11,542 bases of DNA, taken from a bacterium (GTDB taxonomy: Bacteria; Ratteibacteria; UBA8468). The notes below the pieces were generated by a model. That model did no database searches. It had not been told where the DNA came from and saw nothing but the letters and a program-made list of their open reading frames with translations. A program made the translations under genes and the position numbers. This document shows positions 1-6,533 of the stretch, one piece after another (position 1 is the stretch's first letter; every line of letters starts with the position of its first letter). The stretch spans positions 1-11,542 of the forward strand of contig DAOVGU010000048.1 of the NCBI GenBank assembly GCA_030672255.1, written 5' to 3'.

Positions 1-118
1 GGTTTTTTTTTGTATGTTTTTTATTTTTTTTGTTTTTATTTAAAGGGGTTCTGTAAAATATATATAAAAAAGTTTCATTTTTTTCCCCCGTCACCCCTCT
101 CACATTGATGTTAATCAG

Positions 119-1126
119 ATGATAATTGTCGGGATTGATGAGAATGGCTATGGTCCTGTTCTTGGTCCCTTGATTATCACCGCCAGCGCATTTAAAGTAA
201 AGAAAAGAGGAAACCTCTGGCGGGTTTTAAATATATCAAAGAATCCTGATGATTATCCTGAGAAAATTATCGTAGCCGACTCCAAGAAGTTGTTTTCCCG
301 GAGTTCTCTGAAGCGCTGCCAGATGGGAGAGCTTGTAGTCTCTGCTTTTTTTTATCTCCTTTTTAAAACTCTACCGGAAAATCCTGATAAATTCCTTTCC
401 AAAATTATTCTTAATTTTTCTCTATTTCCTCAGCTATGCAAAAAAAGCAAGAGCAAATATAGACCCTGCTGGGAGGAGATTCTCCTTCCCCTTTGGCTAA
501 AGGAGGTTGTAGTGCAAGGCTTTAGCCTCGCCAAGATTGAAGAAAGAATAAAAAGAGAAGCAGAGGAATTGAGGAAGAGATTGAGAGAAGAAGAAATCAA
601 ATTTCTTGGTTTAAAAAGTATCTGTATCTGTCCCTTCCAATTTAATAGATTGGTCAAAGGAAAAAGCAAATCCTATCTTAATTACCTTCAGTTTGAAAAG
701 TTGATTTCCTATTTCCTAAGAAAAAAAGAGAAAGAATTTCTTATCTTTGCCGACAGAATTGGGGGACAGAGAAGATATATGTCCCTGCTGAAGTCGGGTC
801 TATTAAAAAATTGGAGATGTCGAACTTTAGAGGAAAACAATGAGGTTTCTTCTTATGAGTTGAATTTTAAGGAGAAAAAGTTAAGGATTTCCTTTCTGCA
901 GAATGGGGAAGAAAAGGAATTTCTCATTGCCCTTTCTTCTCTCTGCGGCAAATATATCCGGGAGATTTTTATGGCCAGAATCAATAATTTTTTTCAAAAT
1001 TATAATCCTGGATTAAAAGCGGTCAGTGGCTATCGAGACCCTCTCACCAAAGATTTTATTAAAAAGACTATAAGTTTACGCAAGAGATTAAAGATTAATG
1101 AAGAATGTTTTTTACGCAATGTATAG
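119..1126 (+). CDS. Divergent RNase HII-like protein
   Basis: Probably an RNase H-fold nuclease related to RNase HII, which cleaves the RNA strand of RNA/DNA hybrids and removes misincorporated ribonucleotides. The N-terminus GIDENGYGPVLGPL (residues 5-18) matches the RNase HII GIDExGxGPxxGP signature, with acidic residues D7 and E8. ADSKKLF (53-59) matches the family DSKKL motif. FADRIGG (210-216) offers a third acid, D212, and SSLCGKYIRE (273-282) resembles the S-x-x-A-K-x-x-R-D motif with E in place of D. At 335 residues it is much longer than ordinary RNase HII (about 200-220); the extra length is mainly a lysine-rich middle section (about 85-205). The ATG is the first plausible start, but no good Shine-Dalgarno sequence precedes it. 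It stands alone on the + strand. The RNase HII relationship is fairly sure; activity and substrate are inferred. Confidence 0.72.
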   Translation: MIIVGIDENGYGPVLGPLIITASAFKVKKRGNLWRVLNISKNPDDYPEKIIVADSKKLFSRSSLKRCQMGELVVSAFFYLLFKTLPENPDKFLSKIILNFSLFPQLCKKSKSKYRPCWEEILLPLWLKEVVVQGFSLAKIEERIKREAEELRKRLREEEIKFLGLKSICICPFQFNRLVKGKSKSYLNYLQFEKLISYFLRKKEKEFLIFADRIGGQRRYMSLLKSGLLKNWRCRTLEENNEVSSYELNFKEKKLRISFLQNGEEKEFLIALSSLCGKYIREIFMARINNFFQNYNPGLKAVSGYRDPLTKDFIKKTISLRKRLKINEECFLRNV

Positions 1127-1174
1127 AAATATATTATATCCTCTCGGAGGTTGTAAAGTTTAAGAAATAGTTAG

Positions 1175-1220
1175 TTGACCGGAATTATATTTTATGATAT
1201 ACTGAAATTCAGAAAGGAGG
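1175..1220 (+). promoter_or_regulatory. Promoter, palindrome and RBS of the antitoxin gene
   Basis: A sigma70-like promoter is readable: -35 TTGACC (1175-1180), a 17-bp spacer, and -10 TATACT (1198-1203). Overlapping the last two bases of the -10 box is the perfect palindrome CTGAA-A-TTCAG (1202-1212). It covers the likely transcription start, where an AbrB/MazE-type antitoxin would be expected to bind for autorepression. A strong GGAGG ribosome site (1216-1220) lies 9 bases before the ATG at 1230. The operator role is inferred from position only. Confidence 0.6.
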
Positions 1221-1229
1221 AGAAAGGTT

Positions 1230-1505
1230 ATGTTGAGAAGAATAAATGAGCGTCGGCAGATTACTTTGCCACCTCAGGTAATGGAGAATAGTGGAGTTAA
1301 AATAGGTGATTATTTAGAGGTAAAACAAAAAGAGAGTAAAATTGTTCTCGTTCCCAAATCAGTTGAGGACAAATTTCTTAATGAAAAAGAATGGCAGAAA
1401 TTAGAGAAAATAGTCAAAAAACAGCGGTCTCAGAAAAAATTCACTCTCTATAGCAAAGCGGAAGAAGCCAAAAAACATTCTCAGAGGTTGATTAATGAAG
1501 TTTGA
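1230..1505 (+). CDS. AbrB/MazE-family antitoxin
   Basis: A 91-residue protein. Its first ~45 residues form a SpoVT/AbrB swapped-hairpin DNA-binding domain: basic start RRINERRQITLPPQV, then the typical GVKIGDYLEV turn and a closing KIVLVPK strand. Such antitoxins bind their own promoter with the N-terminal domain and neutralise a toxin with the C-terminal tail. Here the tail (about 46-91) is charged and helical-looking (EKEWQKLEKIVKK). The gene has a clear promoter and a strong GGAGG site 9 bases before ATG. Its stop overlaps the start of a toxin reading frame that is now broken, so it looks like an orphan antitoxin. The fold is confident; the original partner is inferred to have been RelE/ParE-like. 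Confidence 0.8.
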   Translation: MLRRINERRQITLPPQVMENSGVKIGDYLEVKQKESKIVLVPKSVEDKFLNEKEWQKLEKIVKKQRSQKKFTLYSKAEEAKKHSQRLINEV

Positions 1506-1643
1506 ATACCTCAACAAAAATTATATAAGGATTATTGGGAAATCAGGGTTGGACTTTCTATCCGTATCCTTTTTGAACTGAAAGGCAATCTGGTTACTTT
1601 CATTTTAGTGGGTGACCATAACCAGATAAAACGATTTCTGTAA
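1495..1643 (+). pseudogene. Broken RelE/ParE-like toxin relic
   Basis: An ATG at 1495 overlaps the antitoxin stop by 11 bases, the usual antitoxin-toxin coupling, and begins MKFEYL, a common start for RelE-type toxins. That frame soon runs into nonsense and stops. From about 1515 another frame gives LYKDYWEIRVGLSIRILFEL, continuing through GNLVTFILVGDHNQIKRFL to a TAA at 1641-1643. This is the typical RelE/ParE C-terminal third (WxIRVG, RILFE, VGDHNQI). Roughly 35-40 central codons are therefore missing through a deletion near 1507-1517 that also shifts the frame. No functional toxin can be made. An intact toxin would have been an mRNA interferase or gyrase inhibitor; which one cannot be told from the remnant. 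Confidence 0.68.
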
Positions 1644-1657
1644 GTACTCAGTGAACC

Positions 1658-1842
1658 ACGTCATTGCGAACGAAGTGAAGCAATCCGACGAAGTCGTTGC
1701 GAGGAGTATTAACGACGAAGCAATCTCAAGAAGTGAGGGATTGCCACGCCTTTCGGGCTCGCAATGACATTACTCGGGATAAACTCCGCAATCTCGTCTT
1801 TTTGGGATTGCCACGTCCGCCTGAGGCGGACTCGCAATGACA
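1658..1842. repeat. Cluster of TCATTGCGA-type imperfect inverted repeats
   Basis: The arm GTCATTGCGA (1660-1669) faces two inverted copies TCGCAATGAC (1759-1768 and 1832-1841). Inside are matching pieces such as GAAGCAATC (1678-1686) and GGGATTGCC (1737-1745, with a second copy just before 1812). A perfect 7-bp hairpin GTCCGCC-TGA-GGCGGAC lies at 1815-1831. This has the form of an intergenic palindromic repeat family that I recall from many candidate-phylum and deltaproteobacterial genomes. The arrangement suggests one full copy (1660-1768) followed by a second, partial one (about 1787-1841). It starts 15-17 bases after the toxin stop. No coding capacity is seen. Confidence 0.75.
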
Positions 1843-2033
1843 GGATGGAACGTACTTTACTGAATATTTACCGATTTCTTGGGTGACATTTAAGTTTTTC
1901 CGAAATACCAGTTGATTACATTAGAGTTATTCAATGAAGAGGATTGATCATCGGCAGAAAAAAGTTATCTTTTTAAAAAAAGCAAAAGGCTATAAATACC
2001 CTCAGGTAAAGATAAGTAAGAGGAAGGGAAAAC
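1843..2033. other. Gene-poor stretch downstream of carB
   Basis: No recognisable gene is seen. An ATG at 1934 opens a 39-codon, very lysine/arginine-rich frame (MKRIDHRQKKVIF...) that ends at 2053 inside the 3' end of carB on the other strand. It has no clear ribosome site and I recognise no family, so I do not call it a gene. No convincing hairpin plus T-run terminator was seen for carB here. Confidence 0.4.
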
Positions 2034-5000
2034 TCAACCGGCGAGGGGATTGATCTCTTTATGGTATTCCTGCAGGCTTTTGACAGATATTTTCTTTTTC
2101 TTTAATGATTCGATGCCATTAACGGCTGCGGAAGCTCCGGAGACGGTAGTGATGAGGGGAATGTTGTGAGCGAGAGCCACCGCCCGGATACTGACAACAT
2201 CCTTTTTTGGTCTTTTTCCGGAAGGGGTGTTAATGATTAAGGCAACCTCTCGGCTTTTGATTAAATCAACGATATTCGGCCTTCCTTCATAGACCTTAAA
2301 AATTTCCTTTACCTTGATATCATTCCTTTTTAAGGCGGTGGCCGTTCCTTTAGTAGCAATGAGAGAAAACCCTAAATCTACCAATTTTTTAGCAATGAAG
2401 ATAATTGCTCTCTTATCCTTATTTTTAACGGAGAGGAAGACATTTCCTCTTGTGGGAAGATTGGTGCCCGCCGCAATCTGACTTTTAGCAAAGGCTAAAC
2501 CAAAGGTGGAATCAATTCCCATTACCTCACCGGTTGACTTCATCTCCGGTCCTAAAACAGCGTCTACACCAGGAAAACGAACAAAGGGAAAAACCGATTC
2601 CTTCACTGCGATATGTCTGACTTCTACCTCTTTGGTGATGCCTAATTCCTTTAAGTTTCTCCCTAATATTATCTTTGTGGCTATCTTGGCCCAGGGGATT
2701 CCGGTTACTTTGCTGACCAGAGGGATAGTGCGGGAAGCTCTGGGATTAACCTCTAAAACATAAACGGTGTCATTTTTCACCGCATACTGAATGTTAAGCA
2801 ACCCTTTGACATTTAATTCTTTTGCTATTTTGTAAGTATTCTCCTTGATAAGTTTAGCCAATTCTTCATTCAAGGTGTAAGGAGGAAGGACCATCGCGCT
2901 ATCCCCGGAATGTATTCCCGCCTCCTCAATATGCTCCATAATGCCCGCGACCACGCATCTTTCTCCATCGGCTATTGCATCGACATCAATCTCAATTGCA
3001 TCCTCTAAGAACTTATCAATCAATACCGGATGTTTGCCAAAGGTAAGGGAAGCGCCAATTGCCTCTTTCATAAAATTCTCCAGAGAAGTTTCATCATAGA
3101 CAATCTCCATTGCTCTTCCACCCAGCACATAGGATGGGCGAAGCAAAACCGGATAGCCAATTTCAGCGGCAATCTCTTTCGCTTCGGAAAGTGTGGTGGC
3201 GGTCCCACTTTCTGACTGAGTAAGATTTAGTTTCTTAACGATGCTATTGAATCTTTTTCGGTCCTCGGCCCGGTCAATACTATCCGGACTTGTTCCCAGA
3301 ATCCTTACCCCGCTTTTCTCTAAAGGAATGGCTAAATTTAGAGGGGTTTGGCCACCAAACTGAATGATTACGCCTTCCGGTTTTTCCTTTTCAATGATGT
3401 TGAGGATGTCCTCAAGGGTTAAGGGCTCAAAGTAGAGTTTGTCTGAGGTATCGTAGTCGGTGCTCACCGTCTCGGGATTGCAATTGACCATAATCGTTTC
3501 GTAACCCTCTACTTTAGCGGCAAATGAGGCGTGAACACAGCAGTAGTCAAACTCAATTCCCTGACCAATTCTATTTGGTCCTCCTCCTAAGATAATGACC
3601 TTTTTCTTTCTTGTGATTCTGCTCTCATCCCCCTTCTCGTAAGTGGAATAAAAATAAGGTTTCTCCACCTCAAATTCACCGGCACAGGTATCGACCAATT
3701 TAAAGACCGCCTCCATTCCCATTTTCTTACGGAGATTACGGATAGTAATTTCATCAGAATCAATGAGATAAGCAATCTGATAGTCAGAGAATCCGCATTG
3801 CTTTGCCTTCAGCAGTAAATCAGAAGATATTTCTTTTCCCCCCCTCCTTAATCCTCCCCCTCGAGGGGGGAGGAGATAGGTGGGGGTGTGTTTTATCTTC
3901 TCTTCTACCTCCACAATCTCTTTCATCTGGTCTATGAACCAGGGATCAATTCTGGAAAGGGAGTAGATTTCTTTAATCTGCATCCCTTTCTGAAGAGCAT
4001 AACGAATATAGAAAAGCCTTTCGCTGTTGGGACTACGTAATTTTTTCCGGATTTCTTCTATCGGTGGCGCGATATCCTTTCCGTCGGCACCAAGACCATA
4101 CCTGCCTATTTCCAGGGACCTGATTCCTTTTTGCATTGCTTCCTTAAAGGTTCTGCCAATAGACATCGCCTCCCCTACAGATTTCATTGAAGTATTGATG
4201 GTAGAATCGGTTGTCGGAAACTTTTCAAAGGTGAATCTGGCGATTTTGAAAACACAGTAATCAATGGTAGGTTCAAAGAAGGCCAAGGTCTTTCCGGTAA
4301 TCTCATTCTTAACCTCATCCAGAGTTAACCCAACGGCTAATTTTGTGGCAATGCGGGCGATAGGAAAACCTGTAGCCTTGGAGGCTAAAGCGCTACTTCG
4401 CGAGAGTCTGGGATTGACCTCAATGATTACCACTTTTCCATTTTCTGGATTGACGGCAAACTGGATATTGGCACCCCCTCCAGTAATATCGATTGCCCTG
4501 ATTACTTTCCGACAAAGGCTTGTTAAATTTTGGTACTCCCTGGTTGTTAAGGTTTGAGCCGGAGCAACGACAATACTATCTCCTGTGTGGGCTCCCATCG
4601 GGTCAACATTCTCCATTGAGGTAACAATAATCGTATTATCAACGCAGTCCCTCATTACCTCAAATTCAATCTCTTTCCAGCCTAATACTGACTGTTCTAC
4701 CAAAATCTCTCCAATGGGACTGGCTTCGATTCCCTTGACAACAAATTCCTTTAGCTCCTCCATATTGTAAGCGGTAGAGCTACCGGTTCCCCCTAAGGTA
4801 AAGGCGGGTCGAAGAATAAGGGGAAGGCCTATTCTTTGCGCAATCTTTATTCCATCCTCCAGACAGTAGGCAAGACCGCTTTCGGGAACGGAAATTTCTA
4901 TTTTTTGCATTGTTCTTTTGAAGAGGTTTCTTGTCTCTGCTCTGGCTATCGCTTCGGCGTTGGCGCCAATCATCTCCACCCCGTATTTCTTGAGAATTCC

Positions 5001-5315
5001 TTCCCGGGATAGAAATGTAGCAAGATTAAGTCCGGTTTGACCCCCTAAAGTGGGCAAAAGCGCATCCGGTCTTTCTTTTTTGATAATTTTTTCTAATACC
5101 TCTATCGTCAAGGGCTCAATATAGGTGCGATCAGCCATCTCGGGGTCGGTCATAATTGTGGCGGGATTGGAATTAACTAAAATAACGGAAAAACCTTCTT
5201 CCTTCAAGGCCTTGCAGGCTTGAGAGCCGGAATAGTCAAATTCACAGGCTTGACCAATAATGATTGGTCCCGAGCCAATAAGAAGAATTTTTTTAAGATC
5301 TTTCCTTTTAGGCAT
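2034..5315 (-). CDS. carB: Carbamoyl-phosphate synthase large subunit
   Basis: Makes carbamoyl phosphate from bicarbonate, ammonia and two ATP, for pyrimidine and arginine synthesis; it works in the cytoplasm with CarA. At 1093 residues all domains are present in order. The first ATP-grasp half (1 to about 400) has metal ligands Q285, E299 and N301 (EVNPR), at the same numbers as in E. coli. An oligomerisation region follows (about 400-550). The second ATP-grasp half (about 570-940) has Q843, E855 and N857, shifted by 14 from E. coli. The C-terminal MGS-like allosteric domain runs from about 950 to 1093. The shift comes mostly from a ~17-residue Pro/Gly/Arg insert at about 477-493 (TPTYLLPPRGGGLRRGGK), encoded by a palindromic repeat and placed in the linker before the SSDLLLKAKQCGFSD helix region. 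Otherwise the frame is intact. Upstream, a MITE-like element now separates it from carA, and only a weak ribosome site precedes the ATG. Confidence 0.97.
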   Translation of the reverse strand: MPKRKDLKKILLIGSGPIIIGQACEFDYSGSQACKALKEEGFSVILVNSNPATIMTDPEMADRTYIEPLTIEVLEKIIKKERPDALLPTLGGQTGLNLATFLSREGILKKYGVEMIGANAEAIARAETRNLFKRTMQKIEISVPESGLAYCLEDGIKIAQRIGLPLILRPAFTLGGTGSSTAYNMEELKEFVVKGIEASPIGEILVEQSVLGWKEIEFEVMRDCVDNTIIVTSMENVDPMGAHTGDSIVVAPAQTLTTREYQNLTSLCRKVIRAIDITGGGANIQFAVNPENGKVVIIEVNPRLSRSSALASKATGFPIARIATKLAVGLTLDEVKNEITGKTLAFFEPTIDYCVFKIARFTFEKFPTTDSTINTSMKSVGEAMSIGRTFKEAMQKGIRSLEIGRYGLGADGKDIAPPIEEIRKKLRSPNSERLFYIRYALQKGMQIKEIYSLSRIDPWFIDQMKEIVEVEEKIKHTPTYLLPPRGGGLRRGGKEISSDLLLKAKQCGFSDYQIAYLIDSDEITIRNLRKKMGMEAVFKLVDTCAGEFEVEKPYFYSTYEKGDESRITRKKKVIILGGGPNRIGQGIEFDYCCVHASFAAKVEGYETIMVNCNPETVSTDYDTSDKLYFEPLTLEDILNIIEKEKPEGVIIQFGGQTPLNLAIPLEKSGVRILGTSPDSIDRAEDRKRFNSIVKKLNLTQSESGTATTLSEAKEIAAEIGYPVLLRPSYVLGGRAMEIVYDETSLENFMKEAIGASLTFGKHPVLIDKFLEDAIEIDVDAIADGERCVVAGIMEHIEEAGIHSGDSAMVLPPYTLNEELAKLIKENTYKIAKELNVKGLLNIQYAVKNDTVYVLEVNPRASRTIPLVSKVTGIPWAKIATKIILGRNLKELGITKEVEVRHIAVKESVFPFVRFPGVDAVLGPEMKSTGEVMGIDSTFGLAFAKSQIAAGTNLPTRGNVFLSVKNKDKRAIIFIAKKLVDLGFSLIATKGTATALKRNDIKVKEIFKVYEGRPNIVDLIKSREVALIINTPSGKRPKKDVVSIRAVALAHNIPLITTVSGASAAVNGIESLKKKKISVKSLQEYHKEINPLAG
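3837..3890 (-). repeat. Palindromic repeat inserted in frame inside carB
   Basis: A G/C-run palindrome, CCTCCCCC-TCGA-GGGGGGAGG (3853-3873), is flanked by further C-rich (3838-3847) and G-rich (3881-3888) arms, giving a nested hairpin of about 50 bp. Base composition is unlike the surrounding gene. It encodes a low-complexity Pro/Gly/Arg stretch at CarB residues about 477-493, absent from normal CarB proteins. It resembles the intergenic C-run/G-run repeats seen in many genomes, here captured in a coding sequence in the manner of the Rickettsia palindromic elements. The exact borders are uncertain by a few bases. Confidence 0.75.
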
Positions 5316-5326
5316 TTCGCATTAGT

Positions 5327-5457
5327 ACTCTGTGACACAAATTTTTAGCAATCCTGGTCTAATCCCGTTATCCTGGTAGTCGCAGGCTTTAGCCTGCGCA
5401 AGCTAAAGCTTGCGGCTACCTATGTGGTCTTTTAGTGCAAGAATTAATGTCACAGAG
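5327..5457. mobile_element. MITE-like element with TIRs and direct-repeat flanks
   Basis: Perfect 10-bp terminal inverted repeats, CTCTGTGACA (5328-5337) and TGTCACAGAG (5448-5457), extend imperfectly to about 22 bp on each side. The flanks carry a direct repeat CATTAGT (5320-5326 and 5458-5464; 8 bp if the shared G is counted), as expected for a target-site duplication. The interior holds two tandem hairpins, CGCAGGCT-TT-AGCCTGCG (5381-5398) and GCAAGCT-AA-AGCTTGC (5399-5414), within a 46-bp near-palindrome bounded by GGTAG and CTACC (5375-5420). There is no coding capacity, so it is non-autonomous. It covers the carA 3' end: the last 12 codons of carA lie in it, and carB starts 12 bases beyond its other edge. 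Confidence 0.78.
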
Positions 5458-6513
5458 CATTAGTGTTTTAAATTCGTTAAATATCGGGTCATCTTTTTCG
5501 GGATGGTATTGGATGCCAAGAATGGGAAATTTTTTATACCTGATTCCTTCCAGGGTTTGATCATTAAGATTGATATGGGTAACCTCTGTTTTCTTATTCA
5601 GAGAGGCAGGGTCAAGAGTAAAGAGGTGATGCTGGGCAGTGATTGAACACCTGTTTGTGAGAAGATTTCTTACCGGTTGGTTGAGACCATGATGACCGAA
5701 TTTCATCCGAGAAATCTTTGCTCCAACCGCTAAGCCTAAGATTTGGTAACCAAGGCCAATTCCCAAAAGAGGGAGTTTACCGATAAACTTTTTAATCTCT
5801 TTGACTATTTTCTCTAATGCAACCGGGTTCCCCGGTCCACTGGAAAGAAAAATTCCATCCGGCTTTAAGGAGAGAATTGCCTCTGCTTTTGTATCCGCAG
5901 GAACAACGGTTATCTTACATCCCAGAAGGGATAGGTAAAAAAAATGCTCTTTCTTCATTCCCAGGTCCAGGGCTATCACATGATAAAGTGATTTCTTTTT
6001 CGAACCTTTGTATTGATAGATTTTCCTGCAACTTACTTCCTTAATTAAATTCTTAGCGGATAAATTCGGAGAAGATTTTATCTTCCTGATGAGATTTTCT
6101 TTGTCAAAATTACAATTGGTAGCGATAATTCCCTTTTTCGAGCCATAAGTACGGATATGTTTTGTAATCTCTTGCGTATCCACTCCCGAAAGAAGAGGGA
6201 TTTTATTCTCCTGAACAAACTTTTTTAAATCCTTTTTTGCTTGCCAGTTACTATGACTGCGGCTAATTTCCTTAACTATAAGACCCTTTGCCCAGACCTT
6301 ATCTGAGGTAGAACCTTCTTCATTAATCCCATAATTTCCAATATGGGGATAGGTCATAACGACAATTTTTCCTGCGTATGAGGGATCGGTGAGAATTTCC
6401 TGATAACCAACGATGCCGGTATAAAAGATTACCTGACCTATCCCTTCAACCGAAGCACCACATAATTCTCCTTCCCAAAAGTATCCATCCTCTAAAACCA
6501 ATACCCCTCTCAT
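5416..6513 (-). CDS. carA: Carbamoyl-phosphate synthase small subunit, glutaminase Cys replaced by Gly
   Basis: Normally hydrolyses glutamine and channels ammonia to CarB. Residues 1-125 are a typical CarA N-domain (GYQEILTDPSYAG at 36-48, TYPHIGNYG at 54-62, DTQEITKHIR at 112-121). Residues about 178-350 are a class I glutamine amidotransferase domain (SSGPGNP at 224-230, KFGHHG at 271-276, QYHPE at 335-339 with H337 and E339). The nucleophile motif GICLGHQ reads GIGLGYQ: residue 253 is Gly, codon GGC at 5755-5757. The substrate-site motif QNHGF reads QHHLF (294-298), and the segment after HPE is shortened. These changes suggest the glutaminase is dead and the subunit is structural, with CarB using free ammonia; this is inference. 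The last 12 codons come from the inserted element. The gene follows purQ by 20 bases. The family is certain; loss of activity is likely. Confidence 0.93.
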   Translation of the reverse strand: MRGVLVLEDGYFWEGELCGASVEGIGQVIFYTGIVGYQEILTDPSYAGKIVVMTYPHIGNYGINEEGSTSDKVWAKGLIVKEISRSHSNWQAKKDLKKFVQENKIPLLSGVDTQEITKHIRTYGSKKGIIATNCNFDKENLIRKIKSSPNLSAKNLIKEVSCRKIYQYKGSKKKSLYHVIALDLGMKKEHFFYLSLLGCKITVVPADTKAEAILSLKPDGIFLSSGPGNPVALEKIVKEIKKFIGKLPLLGIGLGYQILGLAVGAKISRMKFGHHGLNQPVRNLLTNRCSITAQHHLFTLDPASLNKKTEVTHINLNDQTLEGIRYKKFPILGIQYHPEKDDPIFNEFKTLMLCDINSCTKRPHR

Positions 6514-6533
6514 CTTTTTATAATTTTTCTTTA

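Noticed and set aside
1..118. T-rich, low-complexity start of the window
   Set aside because: Long T runs and AT tracts but no convincing promoter pair, hairpin or coding frame; too little to call anything.
1142..1151. Small CCTC/GAGG hairpin after the RNase HII-like gene
   Set aside because: The stem is only about 4 bp and is not followed by a T run, so it is not supported as a terminator.
1658..1842. Repeats considered as a CRISPR array
   Set aside because: Copies are inverted and unevenly spaced, with no regular spacers, and no cas gene is visible.
1934..2053. 39-codon basic reading frame running into the carB 3' end
   Set aside because: No ribosome site, no recognisable family, and overlap with a certain gene on the other strand; lysine-rich because the DNA is A-rich.
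3837..3890. The CarB insert considered as an intein or small intron
   Set aside because: Far too short, with no splicing motifs; the palindromic G/C-run DNA explains it better.
2506..4770. Several open frames of 60-97 codons on the plus strand opposite carB
   Set aside because: They are antisense to a highly conserved gene, lack ribosome sites and have no family-like motifs.
5327..5457. The carA/carB element considered as a riboswitch, attenuator or terminator
   Set aside because: It has strong hairpins, but the matching inverted ends with flanking direct repeats, and the restored gene overlap on removal, fit an insertion better; no T run follows the hairpins on the transcribed strand.
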